Shown: positions 5,255 through 5,775 of the stretch, piece by piece
How positions within the stretch are numbered: the first letter of the stretch is position 1
How the letters are laid out: every line of letters starts with the position of its first letter
From: Pseudomonadota bacterium
GTDB lineage: Bacteria > Pseudomonadota > Alphaproteobacteria > Rhizobiales > Rhizobiaceae
NCBI GenBank assembly: GCA_023433855.1
Contig: JAEYTV010000103.1
Location: 1-5,775 of the forward strand
DNA length: 5,775 bases
Reading direction: 5' to 3'
Notes under the pieces: generated by a model
Databases searched by the model: none
The model's input: only the letters and a program-made list of their open reading frames with translations
Told to the model about the DNA's origin: nothing
Made by a program: the position numbers and the translations under genes

Positions 5255-5775
5255 TCAAACATACCCCCAAACTGCGCGAGCCTCTGTCCTTTTAACTTCG
5301 GAACAGGAGTTAGGGATGCGCTCCCTTGTATTCCTGGATCGTGTTGCCCCCGTCGGGGCGATTGCGTCAGCGGTGTGCCGTCGCGCCCAATTTCCAGCGC
5401 GAGCGCGCGGGTATATCCGACCATGGCGGCCTTCGCAGCGGCATAGGCGCAGCCGTGGAAGATCGCGAGGGGTCCGGAGACGGACGACCCGTTGACGATA
5501 AGGCCGCGACCGCTCTTGGCGCAGGTGCGGGATGGCCGCTCGTGTCGTCAGTAGCAGGTCGACAGACTGAGCGAGAGCGTAAGCGCCCAATCTTCTTCGC
5601 CAAGTTCGTCAACGCCCGGCCAATTCGAATAGACGCCAGTTCGGTGCATGCCGGCATTGTTGACCAGGACATCGAGACCGCCGAATTCGGCAAGGCGCGC
5701 GCGCTCGCGGTTTACTTGCTGGTGTTCCAGGGTGCAATGACGGGTGGCAGCATTCTCTGGGGCGCGCTCGCGAGC
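5255..5775 (-). pseudogene. Short-chain dehydrogenase/reductase, frameshifted, 5' end outside window
   Basis: Reading inward from the right edge on the minus strand, segment 1 (5775 to 5551) contains LAEFGGLDVLVNNAGMHRTG and EEDWALTLSLS, with the SDR NNAG motif. Segment 2 (~5548 to ~5516) reads LTTRAAIPHLRQ. Segment 3 (~5514 to ~5377) reads GRGLIVNGSSVSG and AYAAAKAAMVGYTRALALEI, containing the catalytic Ser and the YxxxK pair of classical SDRs (NAD(P)-dependent oxidoreductases, FabG-like). Segment 4 (~5374 to 5255) reads TADAIAPTGATRSRN, the usual NAIAPG region, and ends at TGA. One base seems missing at 5549-5550, one extra near 5513-5516, and one missing at 5375-5376. Segment 1 ends in TGA 5550-5548, so no complete enzyme is made. 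The cofactor glycine motif lies beyond the edge. Motifs are well preserved, so recent decay or read errors are both possible. Confidence 0.85.

Noticed and set aside
1..5775. CRISPR array, retron, toxin-antitoxin pair or other defence system
   Set aside because: I saw no regularly spaced repeats, reverse transcriptase, toxin or nuclease motifs in any frame; the only DDE enzyme is the IS transposase.

Overview
The window looks like a piece of a GC-rich alphaproteobacterial genome, probably Rhizobiales or a close relative. This rests on the FixJ-type receiver tail at the left edge, the style of the AraC, LysR and SDR proteins and the IS3-family element. The assignment is inferred from protein style only; no rRNA, tRNA or other marker is present.

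Layout, left to right. (1) 2-121 (+): last 39 codons of a response-regulator receiver domain. (2) 245-1174 (+): intact AraC-family regulator. (3) 1281-2162 (+): almost full-length LysR-type regulator broken by a -1 and a compensating +1 frameshift, with no usable start codon in frame. (4) 2163-2461: a perfect 19-bp palindrome and a possible 3' remnant of an unknown gene. (5) 2462-2677 (+): first ~46 codons of a homoserine-dehydrogenase-like NAD(P)-binding protein that run into a C/G-rich terminator-like hairpin. (6) 2675-3893: a complete 1219-bp IS3-family insertion sequence with 27-bp inverted repeats, TG...CA tips, a CCC target duplication, orfA, orfB and an A7 slippery site. (7) 3988-4032: strong intrinsic terminator on the minus strand. 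(8) 4050-4883 (-): intact alpha/beta hydrolase of the cofactor-free haloperoxidase/arylesterase type. (9) 4884-5254: 371 bases with no recognisable gene. (10) 5255-5775 (-): 3' part of a short-chain dehydrogenase/reductase with three single-base frameshifts, running off the right edge.

The intact units are the AraC regulator, the IS element and the hydrolase with its terminator. The LysR gene, the homoserine-dehydrogenase-like gene and the SDR are broken. The likely picture is an accessory metabolic region (regulators plus a hydrolase and an oxidoreductase) that is decaying or has been rearranged, with the IS as a recent arrival. The broken LysR and SDR genes become excellent family members when single bases are added or removed, so sequencing or assembly errors are a serious alternative to real pseudogenisation. 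I see no sign of a new defence, CRISPR, retron or other novel system; the observations of interest concern gene decay, the insertion site and a few palindromes.
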